Positions 24,527 to 34,031 of a stretch of 46,107 bases of DNA are shown here, one piece after another (within the stretch, counting starts at the first letter, position 1; every line of letters starts with the position of its first letter). Position numbers and translations under genes: made by a program. The stretch is from NCBI GenBank assembly GCA_947624435.1, contig CANQKE010000019.1, positions 1 through 46,107 on the forward strand. Direction: 5' to 3'. Under the pieces are notes generated by a model that saw nothing but the letters and a program-made list of their open reading frames with translations, had not been told where the DNA came from and made no database searches. Source of the stretch: an uncultured Ruminiclostridium sp. Its GTDB lineage: Bacteria; Bacillota; Clostridia; Oscillospirales; Ruminococcaceae.

Positions 24527-25390
24527 ATGAACCGTTACGAAAACGACAACGAAGAAACCGAGGAAGCCGACGGCTCGCAGGAGGTCCCGGCTGACGCGCA
24601 GATAGCGGACAACGGTATTCTTGCGCTGGAAAACGCCAAGCATAATATCCACTGCCTTACGGTAATAGGACAGATAGAGGGTCACTATATCCTGCCGGCT
24701 CAGAATAAGACCACAAAGTACGAGCATATTATGCCGGCGCTGGTGGCTATTGAGCAGGACAGGAGCATAGAGGGGCTGCTTATAATTCTTAATACCGTCG
24801 GCGGAGACGTAGAGGCGGGTCTTGCTATTTCTGAGCTTATCGCCGGAATGTCAAAGCCCACTGTTTCCATAGTTGTAGGCGGCGGGCATTCGATAGGTGT
24901 ACCGCTTGCGGTAAGCGCGCGGCGCAGTTTTATAGTGCCGTCCGCTACCATGACTATCCACCCGGTAAGAATGAACGGCATGCTGCTCGGAATACCCCAG
25001 ACCCTGTCCTATTTTGAAAAAATGCAGGAGCGGATAATCGAATTTGTCTGCAAGAACAGCAAAATAACTCCCGAACGCTTCCGTGAGCTTATGATGAAAA
25101 AGGACGAGCTGGTCATGGACGTCGGCTCGGTGCTGGACGGAAAGGCTGCGGTAAACGAGGGGCTTATCGACGGACTCGGCGGACTAAGCGACGCGGTGGA
25201 ATGTCTTTATTCCCTCATTGAAAGCGAACCGAAAAGCAAGGAGCCGGAGCAGGAGAAAAAGCCGCGTGCAAAGCACCGCCGTCAGCCGATAAAGACTTCC
25301 GTGCGTATCCACGGCGAAGAGCCGGACGGCAGGGTGTATGCAAAGGTCCACCCGTTCAGGGAATATCACCCGAAAGGCGGACGAATATGA
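24527..25390 (+). CDS. tepA: ClpP-class serine protease, TepA-like
   Basis: This 287-residue protein has a ClpP/crotonase fold. [13 protein letters not shown] (about 89-101) forms the oxyanion region, GGGHSIG (S122) carries the nucleophile and TIHPVRMNG (H145) the base. Bacillus TepA (YmfB) affects protein translocation and spore small acid-soluble protein turnover. An acidic N-terminal tail (1-25) and a basic proline-rich C-terminal tail (about 235-287) flank the core. Its neighbourhood, with ylzJ and spoIIIE downstream, matches Bacillus. The ATG at 24527 is used; a TTG directly ahead is in frame. Confidence 0.88.
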   Translation: MNRYENDNEETEEADGSQEVPADAQIADNGILALENAKHNIHCLTVIGQIEGHYILPAQNKTTKYEHIMPALVAIEQDRSIEGLLIILNTVGGDVEAGLAISELIAGMSKPTVSIVVGGGHSIGVPLAVSARRSFIVPSATMTIHPVRMNGMLLGIPQTLSYFEKMQERIIEFVCKNSKITPERFRELMMKKDELVMDVGSVLDGKAAVNEGLIDGLGGLSDAVECLYSLIESEPKSKEPEQEKKPRAKHRRQPIKTSVRIHGEEPDGRVYAKVHPFREYHPKGGRI

Positions 25391-25584
25391 TACTGCATAC
25401 CATTATCAGCGAACAGGATATTTTTTATAAGCCGCAGCAGCCGAAGATACGATACAAACGGGTAAACGGCGGTATGCTGGAGCTTAACGGGGCGGACGGC
25501 ACCGTAAACCGGCTTTTTTCGACCGATCCCGCGATGTATCTTGACGATCGCTATTTCCCAAGGACAAAATCCGTCGGAAAGTGA
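25387..25584 (+). CDS. YlzJ-like protein
   Basis: This 65-residue protein begins [13 protein letters not shown], the recognisable start of the YlzJ family, followed by one predicted beta domain and a basic end. Function is unknown. The family is found between tepA and spoIIIE in spore formers, as here. Its ATG overlaps the tepA stop (ATGA), implying coupled translation. Confidence 0.8.
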   Translation: MILHTIISEQDIFYKPQQPKIRYKRVNGGMLELNGADGTVNRLFSTDPAMYLDDRYFPRTKSVGK

Positions 25585-25635
25585 ATAAGAATTAATCGGG
25601 CGTATGCCCGTACATATTATTTCGGAGGAACAAAT

Positions 25636-26499
25636 ATGGATTACATAAGTATGGTAATACAGGGCGTGATACAGGGCCTTACCGAGTTTTTGCCGGTGTC
25701 AAGCTCCGGGCATTTATCGGTAGTGCAGCATTTTATGAACGTCGGTGAGGAAAGCCTGCTGGTATCGGTGGTGCTTCATTTAGGAACGCTGCTTGCGGTG
25801 CTTATCGCGTTTTTTCCTACGATAGCGGGAATGGTAATAGAATTTTTCCTTACGATAAAAGACCTTTTTACCGGTAAATTTTCCTGGAAAAACATGAACG
25901 CCAACCGGCGCATGATGTTCATGGTGATAATTTCCACCGCCTTACTGGTGCCGGTCTATTTCTTTAAGGACTTTTTCACGAGCTTTGAGGGCGACGGAGA
26001 TATAATTTTTGAAGGCGTGGCGTTTTTATTTACCGCGGTGCTGCTGTTCATGTCGGACAAATGCGTAAAAGGCAACAAGACCGGAGATAAAATGAAGGTA
26101 GGCGACGCTATAGCGGTAGGCGCTATGCAATGCGTAGCGCTGTTTCCCGGTGTGTCGCGCTCCGGCTCTACCACCGCGACCGGAATATTCTGCGGTCTGA
26201 CAAGAGAAACCGCAGTGACCTTTTCGTTTATTTTAGGTATACCAGCGATACTCGGCGGCAGTGTTCTGGAGATAGGCGACGCTTTGCAAAGCACGGCGGA
26301 GATAGACTGGGTCGCTATGGGTATAGGCTTTGCGGCGGCGGCTGTAGTGGGACTTCTTGCGATATTCCTTGTAAAGCTGCTGATAAAAAAAGACTTATTC
26401 AGAATTTTCGGAATATATACCGCGCTGCTCGGACTCGGCTGTATAGGCGTCGGCGCGTATGAATTAGTGACCGGTTCGCATTTTATAGTGGTATTCTGA
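25636..26499 (+). CDS. uppP: Undecaprenyl-diphosphatase
   Basis: UppP (BacA type) dephosphorylates undecaprenyl pyrophosphate to recycle the lipid carrier of peptidoglycan and wall polymers, and confers background bacitracin resistance. The 287-residue protein has about eight spans. It shows both signature motifs, QGLTEFLPVSSSGHL (about 14-28) and FPGVSRSGST (about 171-180), with the catalytic Glu, Ser and Arg. GGAGG precedes the ATG. It is inserted between ylzJ and ftsK, which are adjacent in Bacillus. Confidence 0.95.
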   Translation: MDYISMVIQGVIQGLTEFLPVSSSGHLSVVQHFMNVGEESLLVSVVLHLGTLLAVLIAFFPTIAGMVIEFFLTIKDLFTGKFSWKNMNANRRMMFMVIISTALLVPVYFFKDFFTSFEGDGDIIFEGVAFLFTAVLLFMSDKCVKGNKTGDKMKVGDAIAVGAMQCVALFPGVSRSGSTTATGIFCGLTRETAVTFSFILGIPAILGGSVLEIGDALQSTAEIDWVAMGIGFAAAAVVGLLAIFLVKLLIKKDLFRIFGIYTALLGLGCIGVGAYELVTGSHFIVVF

Positions 26500-26552
26500 T
26501 CGGGATTACTATTTATCGCTTATGTGATGATTTATAAAACGGAGGAACAAAA

Positions 26553-29243
26553 ATGTCTGCAAAAACAACTACCGGAACGGGGAAATCAAATTCCGGCAGA
26601 AAAAATAATAACGATAAGCTAAAGCAGGAGCTTTTAGAGGCGGAACGCACCCGCCGCCGGATATATTCGATAGTTATATTTGCCGTCGGCGTACTGCTGC
26701 TGCTGTTTACGCTGATAGGATTTCTCGGCGGCGCGACTTCAAAGGAAGACCCAAATCTTCTTGACTACATATATATGTTCCTGTGCGGAATATTCGGCTT
26801 CGCGGTGTTTTTTACCGGGCCGGTGGCGATATATGTTGCTATTCTTGTAGCCATGGATAAAAACAACGGCAGTATATCAAAAAAGGTAGTCCAGCTTGCG
26901 TTTTCGGTAATGCTGGTTTCCGCCGCGGTACAGATAATTTTTATCGGCTCGGTAGGAGAGGGGACTACAAATATCTTCGGTGCGATAGGCTCTTTGTATT
27001 CCGACGGCGTTCAGCTTATGGGCGGAGGAATATACGGAGGACTGCTCTCGTGGCTGCTGCTGCTGTTCGGCAGAATAGGCGCGATAGTCCTTGTTATACT
27101 TATCGCGTTCGTGTTCATCATGTTTATCAGCCGAAAAACGCTGCTCGATTTTCTTCACGCAGTCGGAAAGCCTGTTAAAAAGACTGCCAGAACGGTAAAG
27201 GATAAGCACCAGCGTCATAAGGAGGAAATGGAGGCTTTGCGCCTTGCGTCCGAGGAGCAGAACGCCGAGAACGAGCAGCAGAAAAATATCCGCAGGATAA
27301 ACGAGCTTGAAAAGGCCACTGCCGAAAACATTAACGAGCCGCTTTCCAAAAAGCATAAGCAGACGATGGACGAACAAAAGCGGGATAACGAAGATTTTAT
27401 CAACGAGATAAACAGCTATAACGGCATGCCTGCGGAAAATACCTCTAGATCGGTCAGACCCTCCGCCGAGGTATTGCCTGAGATAGCGCCGGAGGACGAC
27501 GTGCATATATCCGACGGTAATCTTCCGGAGCTTCCGGGGGATATCGACACCGGCAGACTTCCGGAGGAAAATACCGTAGCCGCCGCAAAAGAACTTGTTA
27601 CCGATACCGCGCCGCTGCCTGAACTTCCGCCTGAAGAAGTAAATCCCGTAGAGCAGGCGCTGAATGAATACGTCTTGGAGCAGTCAGGCAGAGGAGATAC
27701 TGCTGATAATGCCCACGATGACGCAGACGCTTCCGAAGCCGAGGGCGGCTCCCCGGAGGATAATGAGCAGTATATACTTCCTCCGACCGACCTGCTTGAC
27801 GAGATAATGCCGGGCAAGGCAAAGGCCGACATACAAAAAGAGCTCGACACTAATTCCGAAAATATAGTAAAGACACTGCGCAGCTTTGGCGTGCAGACCA
27901 AGATAATAGGTACCTGCCGCGGACCTTCGGTAACGAGGTACGAGCTTCAGCCTGCGGCGGGAGTTAAAATATCCAAGATAACCGGTCTTGCGGACGATAT
28001 CGCGCTTAATCTGGCGGCGTCCGGGATAAGGATAGAAGCGCCGATACCCGGCAAGCCCGCGGTCGGTATAGAAGTGCCGAATAAGAACACCGACAGCGTA
28101 CCTTTCAGAGAGCTTATAGAAAGCAACGACATCAAATCCAATCCGAGCAAGCTGGCAGCGGTGCTGGGTAAGAGCATATCCGGCGATACTATCATTGCCG
28201 ATATCGCGGACATGCCCCATCTGTTGGTTGCCGGTACGACCGGTTCCGGTAAATCTGTCTGCGTTAATTCGATAATCCTTTCGATACTGTTCAGAAGTGC
28301 CCCCGATGAGGTCAGATTTATCATGGTAGACCCCAAACAGGTTGAATTTATGACCTACAACGGCATACCGCATTTGCTTATACCGGTAGTGACCGACCCG
28401 AAAAAGGCTGCCGGCGCTCTTCAATGGGCGGTAACGGAAATGCTCAAGCGCTATAATCTTTTCGCGGAAAACAGCGTCCGCGACCTAAAGGGCTACAACG
28501 CTATAGCGGATAAAGACCCTGATATTAAGAAGCTGCCGCAGATAGTCATTTTTATTGACGAGCTGGCAGACCTTATGATGGCGTCTAAAAACGAGGTCGA
28601 GGACAGCATTTGCCGTCTGGCTCAGATGGCAAGAGCCGCGGGAATGCACCTGGTAATAGCTACTCAGCGTCCTACGGTCGACGTGGTGACCGGACTTATT
28701 AAAGCGAATATCCCCAGCCGCATAGCGCTAAAGGTCGGCAGCGGCGTTGACAGCCGTACCATACTTGACGAGCAGGGTGCGGAAAAGCTGTTAGGACGCG
28801 GAGATATGCTGTTCAAATCCACTTCTATGCCAAAGCCGCTGAGAGTGCAGGGCTGCTGGATATCTCCAAAGGAAATAGACAGAGTCGTAAATTTCATTAA
28901 GGATTCTTACATACTCGATTATGATAACGATGTTATCAGAGAGGTAGAGGAACGCGCCGCTCAGGTAGGCACCGGTGATAAAAGAGGCTCTTCTTCCGAC
29001 GACAGCGGAGATATAGATGTAAGCGACGAAAAGCTGGAGGACGCTATCCGCACGGTAGTTGAGGCGGGTCAGGCAAGTACAAGCTCGCTTCAGAGAAAGC
29101 TGAAACTCGGATACGGACGCGCCGCACGTCTGATAGATATCATGGAGGAAATGGGTATAGTAGGCCCGTCTGAGGGCAGCAAGCCGCGCCAGGTGCTTAT
29201 GACGCGGGAGGAATATTACGAAAGACGTATGAATAAAGACTGA
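26553..29243 (+). CDS. ftsK: DNA translocase FtsK/SpoIIIE
   Basis: This septal DNA pump clears or exports chromosome during division and sporulation. The 896 residues comprise an N-terminal membrane part with four spans (about 38-205) and a long charged, coiled linker (about 205-420). The alpha/beta RecA-like motor has Walker A GTTGSGKS (561-568) and Walker B (IVIFIDELADL near 665-675). A C-terminal winged-helix gamma domain (about 825-890) reads KOPS/SRS polarity signals. GGAGG precedes the ATG. It may serve as either FtsK or SpoIIIE; no second copy is in view. Confidence 0.95.
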   Translation: MSAKTTTGTGKSNSGRKNNNDKLKQELLEAERTRRRIYSIVIFAVGVLLLLFTLIGFLGGATSKEDPNLLDYIYMFLCGIFGFAVFFTGPVAIYVAILVAMDKNNGSISKKVVQLAFSVMLVSAAVQIIFIGSVGEGTTNIFGAIGSLYSDGVQLMGGGIYGGLLSWLLLLFGRIGAIVLVILIAFVFIMFISRKTLLDFLHAVGKPVKKTARTVKDKHQRHKEEMEALRLASEEQNAENEQQKNIRRINELEKATAENINEPLSKKHKQTMDEQKRDNEDFINEINSYNGMPAENTSRSVRPSAEVLPEIAPEDDVHISDGNLPELPGDIDTGRLPEENTVAAAKELVTDTAPLPELPPEEVNPVEQALNEYVLEQSGRGDTADNAHDDADASEAEGGSPEDNEQYILPPTDLLDEIMPGKAKADIQKELDTNSENIVKTLRSFGVQTKIIGTCRGPSVTRYELQPAAGVKISKITGLADDIALNLAASGIRIEAPIPGKPAVGIEVPNKNTDSVPFRELIESNDIKSNPSKLAAVLGKSISGDTIIADIADMPHLLVAGTTGSGKSVCVNSIILSILFRSAPDEVRFIMVDPKQVEFMTYNGIPHLLIPVVTDPKKAAGALQWAVTEMLKRYNLFAENSVRDLKGYNAIADKDPDIKKLPQIVIFIDELADLMMASKNEVEDSICRLAQMARAAGMHLVIATQRPTVDVVTGLIKANIPSRIALKVGSGVDSRTILDEQGAEKLLGRGDMLFKSTSMPKPLRVQGCWISPKEIDRVVNFIKDSYILDYDNDVIREVEERAAQVGTGDKRGSSSDDSGDIDVSDEKLEDAIRTVVEAGQASTSSLQRKLKLGYGRAARLIDIMEEMGIVGPSEGSKPRQVLMTREEYYERRMNKD

Positions 29244-29256
29244 CGGGAGAATTATA

Positions 29257-31176
29257 ATGCCGTTTTTGCCGATCTCAAAACAGGATATGAAAGAGCGGGG
29301 GATAGAGCAGCTGGACTTTATCTGCCTTACAGGCGACGCGTACTGCGATCACCCGTCTTTCGGTATCGCTATAATATCCCGCATGGTGGAAAGCTGCGGA
29401 TTTTCCGTCGGGATAATAGCCCAGCCGGTCACCGACGAGGATTATAAAAAGCTGGGCGAGCCGAAATATTGTTTTCTGGTTTCCGGCGGTAATATCGACA
29501 GCATGGTATCTAATTATACCGTTTTCAAAAGAAAACGCTGGGATGACGCTTATTCTCCCGGAGGAAAAGGCGGAAAGCGTCCCGACCGCGCCTTGACGGT
29601 ATACTGCCGCAAGCTGAAAGAATTATTTCCCGATAAGGAGATAGCGGTCGGAGGTCTGGAGGCAAGCCTGAGACGCTTTGCCCATTACGATTACTGGGCG
29701 GATAAGGTCATGCCGTCGGTGCTGGTGGATTGCGGCGCCGAGCTGCTTATGTACGGAATGGGCGAGCTTACCATTGTGCAGCTTTGTAATGCGGTAAGCT
29801 CGGGAAGAAAGCTTAAGGATATCCACGATATAAAAGGTACCTGCTATCTTACCGAGCCGAAAAACACTCCTATCGGAGCGGCACAGTGCGACAGCTTTGA
29901 AATAGTCAGTGAAAACAAAAAAGCATACGCAAAGTCCTGCCGTCTGCAATATGACGAACAGGACGAGGTATACGGCAGGACTATCGTGCAGCGTCACGGC
30001 GATATGATGCTGGTGCAGAATCCTCCCCAGCGCAGCCTTACTCAAAGCGAGTTTGACAAAGCTTATGAGCTGCCTTATATGCGTACCTATCATCCTGTAT
30101 ATGAAAAAGACGGCGGCGTTCCCGGAATACAGGAGGTAGAGTTTTCCATCACGCATAACCGCGGCTGTTTCGGCTATTGTAATTTTTGCTCTATTGCGCT
30201 TCATCAGGGCAGAAGAATACAGACCCGCAGCGAAGAATCGGTGGTGAATGAGGCTATAGACCTTTCCAAAAAGCCGAATTTCAAAGGGTATATCCACGAT
30301 GTAGGCGGGCCTACCGCGAACTTTCGCCGTCCGTCATGTGATAAGCAGGAAAAGCAGGGAATGTGCAAGGGAAAAAAGTGCCTTGCTCCCACGCCTTGCC
30401 CGGCGGTAAAGGCGGATCATACCGAGTACCTTAATATGCTGCGCCGTTTGCGCTCGATAAAAAATGTAAAACGCGTGTTTATCCGTTCCGGCATACGCTA
30501 TGATTATATGATGCTGGATAAGAACGATGAATTTTTCAAGGAGCTTGTAGAGCATCATGTCAGCGGACAGCTTAAGGTCGCGCCGGAGCATGCGAGCAAC
30601 AAAGTCCTTGATCTTATGGGAAAGCCTCATATTGAGGTATACGAAGAGTTTGAAAAGCGATTTTATAAATATACAAAAGAGTGCGGTAAGGAGCAGTATC
30701 TTGTGCCTTATCTGATGTCCTCGCATCCAGGCTGTACCGTAAAAGAGGCGGTAGAGCTGGCGGTGTTTTTGAAAAAACACGGCATAAGACCGGAACAGGT
30801 GCAGGATTTTTACCCCACTCCCGGAACTATTTCCACCGCGATGTACTATACGGGACTTGACCCGTATACCATGCAGCCGGTATATGTACCGCGTTCACCG
30901 GGAGAAAAGCAGATGCAGCGCGCATTGCTGCAATATTACAAGAAAGAAAATAAGCCTATCGTGGCCGCCGCCCTTATAAAAGCAGGCAGGCGTGATTTGA
31001 TAGGATACGGCAAGGATTGTCTGATCACTCCGGACGGTCTTGATACATACCCCGATAAAAACCGAAAAGGCAGGACGGATAATGGCAAAAACACCAATGC
31101 AAAAGCAAAGAATGATAAACGACCGCGCGGTAAGAAAGGCGGCCAGCGCGCTGAGCAGAACCGGAAGAAAAAATAA
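29257..31176 (+). CDS. YgiQ family radical SAM protein
   Basis: This 639-residue radical SAM enzyme of the YgiQ family (UPF0313) has an N-terminal DUF3362-type segment. The cluster-binding motif CFGYCNFC (C304, C308, C311) replaces the classical CxxxCxxC spacing exactly. QVQDFYPTPGT follows near 513-523. The reaction is not established. The last ~45 residues are Lys/Arg/Asn-rich and low-complexity, and they overlap the start of the next gene in another frame. It begins 13 bases after ftsK. Confidence 0.9.
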   Translation: MPFLPISKQDMKERGIEQLDFICLTGDAYCDHPSFGIAIISRMVESCGFSVGIIAQPVTDEDYKKLGEPKYCFLVSGGNIDSMVSNYTVFKRKRWDDAYSPGGKGGKRPDRALTVYCRKLKELFPDKEIAVGGLEASLRRFAHYDYWADKVMPSVLVDCGAELLMYGMGELTIVQLCNAVSSGRKLKDIHDIKGTCYLTEPKNTPIGAAQCDSFEIVSENKKAYAKSCRLQYDEQDEVYGRTIVQRHGDMMLVQNPPQRSLTQSEFDKAYELPYMRTYHPVYEKDGGVPGIQEVEFSITHNRGCFGYCNFCSIALHQGRRIQTRSEESVVNEAIDLSKKPNFKGYIHDVGGPTANFRRPSCDKQEKQGMCKGKKCLAPTPCPAVKADHTEYLNMLRRLRSIKNVKRVFIRSGIRYDYMMLDKNDEFFKELVEHHVSGQLKVAPEHASNKVLDLMGKPHIEVYEEFEKRFYKYTKECGKEQYLVPYLMSSHPGCTVKEAVELAVFLKKHGIRPEQVQDFYPTPGTISTAMYYTGLDPYTMQPVYVPRSPGEKQMQRALLQYYKKENKPIVAAALIKAGRRDLIGYGKDCLITPDGLDTYPDKNRKGRTDNGKNTNAKAKNDKRPRGKKGGQRAEQNRKKK

Positions 31177-32098
31177 CAAGGCTTCTCTCGGAATAGGCGG
31201 TATAATACTCATATTAGTGCTGGCTGCCGCTTTTATTACGCTTAATCAGTTTGCACTGCATATAAACGGAGTACCGACGTGGTACGACCTTTTGGGTATA
31301 CAACAGCCTATCTCCGACGCTGTTGCCAAGGGAGAGGCAAAGGTACACTTTATCGACGTGGGGCAGGGTGACAGCGAGCTTATCGTGACAGAGGATAAGA
31401 CGGTGCTGATAGACTGCGGCGAGCGGGAATATTCCGGCGACGTGATAAAATATATCAAAACGCTCGGCATATCAAGGCTTGATTATGTGATATGCACCCA
31501 CCCTCATTCCGACCATATAGGCGGAATGTCTGACGTTATAAACGAGTTTGACGTCGGCAGTGTGATAATGCCCAAGGTGCAGGAGTCCGTTACTCCGACC
31601 ACTTCTTCGTATTCCCGACTGATCGATGTTATAGCGAAAAGGGATATTCCGGTCCGGTACGGCAAAAACGGAGTAAAACTCTCCCTTTCGGAGGGAAGCT
31701 ACATAGAATTGCTTTCACCGGTAAAAGATTACGAGGATCTGAACAACTATTCGGTGACCGCGAGATTTGTACATGGCAGCACCGCGTTTTTGTTTACCGG
31801 AGATATAGAGAAAGAGGCGGAGCAGGATATTCTCGATACCGGCGAGAATTTAAGGGCGCAGGTAATAAAAGTTCCGCACCACGGCAGCAGCACGTCAAGC
31901 AGCTATGCTTTTGTAAAAGCTGTTAAGCCCGATTACGCGGTGTTTGAAGTCGGCTCGCCGAATGATTACGGACATCCTCATAAGGAAACGATAGAAACAT
32001 ACAGCGATTTCGGTTGTTCGTTTTTACGCACAGACATGAACGGCTCTATAGTTTTTACTACGGACGGCAAAACACTTGAGGTAGAAACGGAGAAATAA
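31082..32098 (+). CDS. ComEC/Rec2-like metallo-beta-lactamase-fold hydrolase
   Basis: This 338-residue membrane-anchored protein has a basic N terminus, one span (about 35-57) and then an extracellular MBL-fold domain. The metal motif is CTHPHSDHIGG (about 139-149), followed by LFTGD, KVPHHGS and the FEVGSPNDYGHP end characteristic of ComEC-type C-terminal domains and stand-alone relatives. Its natural substrate is probably a nucleic acid or phosphoester, by family. The ATG at 31082 with AGGACGG ahead gives a 95-base overlap with ygiQ. Starts at 31097 or 31112 would shorten it but have no better ribosome site. Confidence 0.83.
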   Translation: MAKTPMQKQRMINDRAVRKAASALSRTGRKNNKASLGIGGIILILVLAAAFITLNQFALHINGVPTWYDLLGIQQPISDAVAKGEAKVHFIDVGQGDSELIVTEDKTVLIDCGEREYSGDVIKYIKTLGISRLDYVICTHPHSDHIGGMSDVINEFDVGSVIMPKVQESVTPTTSSYSRLIDVIAKRDIPVRYGKNGVKLSLSEGSYIELLSPVKDYEDLNNYSVTARFVHGSTAFLFTGDIEKEAEQDILDTGENLRAQVIKVPHHGSSTSSSYAFVKAVKPDYAVFEVGSPNDYGHPHKETIETYSDFGCSFLRTDMNGSIVFTTDGKTLEVETEK

Positions 32099-32099
32099 A

Positions 32100-32315
32100 A
32101 TGCTGATAATCGACAGATTTGAAGAAATGTACGCGGTGGTGGAGGACGACGAGAATGACGGCCGCATGATAAATATTTCAAAAGAGCTTTTAGATACAGA
32201 TTGCGCCGAGGGGGACGTGATAGTACAGCGTGACGGCAGATATTATCCCGATAAGGAAAAAACCGCGCAGCGCAGAGAAGAGATACTTCAAAAATTGAAA
32301 AAACTTGGTTTTTAA
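32100..32315 (+). CDS. DUF3006 domain protein
   Basis: This 71-residue protein follows the DUF3006 pattern: IIDRFEEMYAVVEDD, a central INISKELL, GDVIVQRDGRYYPD, and a C-terminal charged helix. It is a small predicted beta-barrel with unknown role, commonly encoded right after ComEC-like MBL hydrolases. Here its ATG begins one base after the upstream stop, which supports a functional pair. Confidence 0.85.
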   Translation: MLIIDRFEEMYAVVEDDENDGRMINISKELLDTDCAEGDVIVQRDGRYYPDKEKTAQRREEILQKLKKLGF

Positions 32316-32316
32316 T

Positions 32317-32353
32317 AAACAAACACCGGTTCAAAATAAACCGGTGTTTGTTT
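32317..32353. terminator. Bidirectional terminator
   Basis: AAACAAACACCGGT (32317-32330) pairs perfectly with 32340-32353 around a 9-base A-rich loop. It ends the tepA-DUF3006 unit. The minus-strand gene that converges on it ends inside the loop. Confidence 0.85.
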
Positions 32354-32933
32354 CATCTAAGGCTTCCTGTATCTCTTTTTCGGAAACCGATAAATATCCT
32401 TGTATAAAGCTGTTCAGCACTCCTCTGTATGCTCCGGCGGGATTATCGAAGAATTTTTTCTCCATGCTCTTTGCCGATTCCAGAGTAGGGGCAAATATTT
32501 TAAGCTCCATAAGGTCTGCGCCTCCCGCCTCGTTAAGGAATCTGATATACAGCTGATAGCCTTTATCAAGAGTGATTATCTCGCATTTTACTGAGCTTTC
32601 CAATCTCATGCGGGAGGTGATCTTTTTTGCGCAGTACAGCGCGTCCTCTCTGAGCATCATAGGCAGCTGATCTGCCAGCTCTATCGCAAGATAATTGCTT
32701 TTTGCCGTCGGATAATACATCTCGTTATCGTCCTGACGTTCGCATTTTACCAGCTGCATTTCTTCCATTTCGATAAGGCAGCATATCATATCAAAATATC
32801 TGACATACTCTTTATCGACCGTGCAGCACAGCAGCTCTTCTTTAGTCATTCCGCCTATTTTTTTAAGCAGAAACGCCACGAGTATCCGTATATCCTTCGA
32901 TTCGTAAAGTGTGATTTTAGGAATATAATTCAT
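32331..32933 (-). CDS. DUF4364-like winged-helix protein
   Basis: This 200-residue cytoplasmic protein has a predicted winged-helix at about 10-85 (KDIRILVAFLLKKIGG, then CLIEMEEMQLV and a YYPTAKSNYLAIEL wing), followed by a beta-rich C-terminal half. The layout resembles DUF4364 proteins of Clostridia, which are thought to be transcription regulators. Similarity is by pattern only. GAAAAGGA precedes the ATG. It lies downstream of aroC by 18 bases, so it may share the aroA-aroC transcript. Confidence 0.6.
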   Translation of the reverse strand: MNYIPKITLYESKDIRILVAFLLKKIGGMTKEELLCCTVDKEYVRYFDMICCLIEMEEMQLVKCERQDDNEMYYPTAKSNYLAIELADQLPMMLREDALYCAKKITSRMRLESSVKCEIITLDKGYQLYIRFLNEAGGADLMELKIFAPTLESAKSMEKKFFDNPAGAYRGVLNSFIQGYLSVSEKEIQEALDETNTGLF

Positions 32934-32951
32934 ACATATTTTCCTTTTCCG

Positions 32952-34031
32952 TCAGCAGAAATATGACAGCAGCGCGATATTTGCCGCCGCCTCTATACAA
33001 GGGACGGCTCTCGGTACGATACAGGGGTCGTGCCGCCCTTTTATTATAAGCTCTTGCTCGGTCATGGTGGTGTAATCCACGGTTTTTTGCGGTCTTGAGA
33101 TAGAGGGCGTGGGCTTTATAGCAGCTCTCAGTATAAGCGGCATTCCGCTGGATATACCGCCGAGGATACCGCCGTGATTGTTTGTGCGGGTGCGTATCTC
33201 GTTATCTTCTATGCAAAATTCATCGTTGTTTTCACTGCCGTACATTTCGGCGGACGCGAAACCTGCGCCGAATTCTATACCTTTTACGGCGGGAACGCCG
33301 AACACCGCCTGCGATATCCGGTTCTCCATCCCGTCAAACATCGGATCGCCGAATCCTGCCGGCAAGCCTATCGCGCAGTATTCTACAATACCGCCGACAG
33401 AATCCAGATTTCCGGCGCAGTCCAGTATAAGCGAACGCATTTCTTCATCCTTTGATACGTCGTTAAGCGGAAGATAGCGCGATTTTACCTGTTCCAGCTG
33501 CTCTGAGGTGATATTTATCGGATCAAACGGGGTATCGCAGATATCCTTTATCTTAAATATATGCGCGCCGGTAAAAATGCCTATGTGATTTAATATCTGC
33601 TCTGCGACCGCACCCGCAAAGCACAGCGGCGCGGTGAGCCTGCCTGAAAAATGTCCTCCGCCGCTTAAGTCGTTGCTTTTGTTATATCTGACGTATCCGG
33701 TATAATCGGAATGTCCCGGCCGTGCGAGGTGGCTTATGCTTTTATAATCCGCGGAATGCTGGTCGGTGTTTTTTATCACGGCGCAAAGCGGACTTCCCTC
33801 GATGATCCTGCCGTCCAATACGCCGGACAGTATTTCGGGAATGTCCGGTTCGCTGCGCCTGGTGCTGGTGCCGTCCTTCTTCGGTGCGCGGCGTGCCATA
33901 AATTCCATTATCCTGTTTATATCCAGTTCTTCTCCCGCCGGAAGTCCGTCGATAACGACGCCGATAGCCGGACCGTGCGATTCTCCGAATATATTTACCG
34001 ACAGCGCCCCTGCCTTAAATTCAGATGACAT
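32952..34031 (-). CDS. aroC: Chorismate synthase
   Basis: The enzyme catalyses the FMN-dependent anti-1,4-elimination of phosphate from EPSP, giving chorismate, the last step of the shikimate pathway. Family motifs are GESHGPAIG (about 16-24), the RRSEPD segment (about 55-60), RPGHSDY (about 101-107) and a C-terminal GRHDPCIVPR. GGGAGG selects the ATG at 34031 over an in-frame ATG at 34064. At 359 residues it is normal. Its start overlaps the aroA stop by 11 bases, indicating translational coupling of consecutive steps. Confidence 0.95.
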   Translation of the reverse strand: MSSEFKAGALSVNIFGESHGPAIGVVIDGLPAGEELDINRIMEFMARRAPKKDGTSTRRSEPDIPEILSGVLDGRIIEGSPLCAVIKNTDQHSADYKSISHLARPGHSDYTGYVRYNKSNDLSGGGHFSGRLTAPLCFAGAVAEQILNHIGIFTGAHIFKIKDICDTPFDPINITSEQLEQVKSRYLPLNDVSKDEEMRSLILDCAGNLDSVGGIVEYCAIGLPAGFGDPMFDGMENRISQAVFGVPAVKGIEFGAGFASAEMYGSENNDEFCIEDNEIRTRTNNHGGILGGISSGMPLILRAAIKPTPSISRPQKTVDYTTMTEQELIIKGRHDPCIVPRAVPCIEAAANIALLSYFC

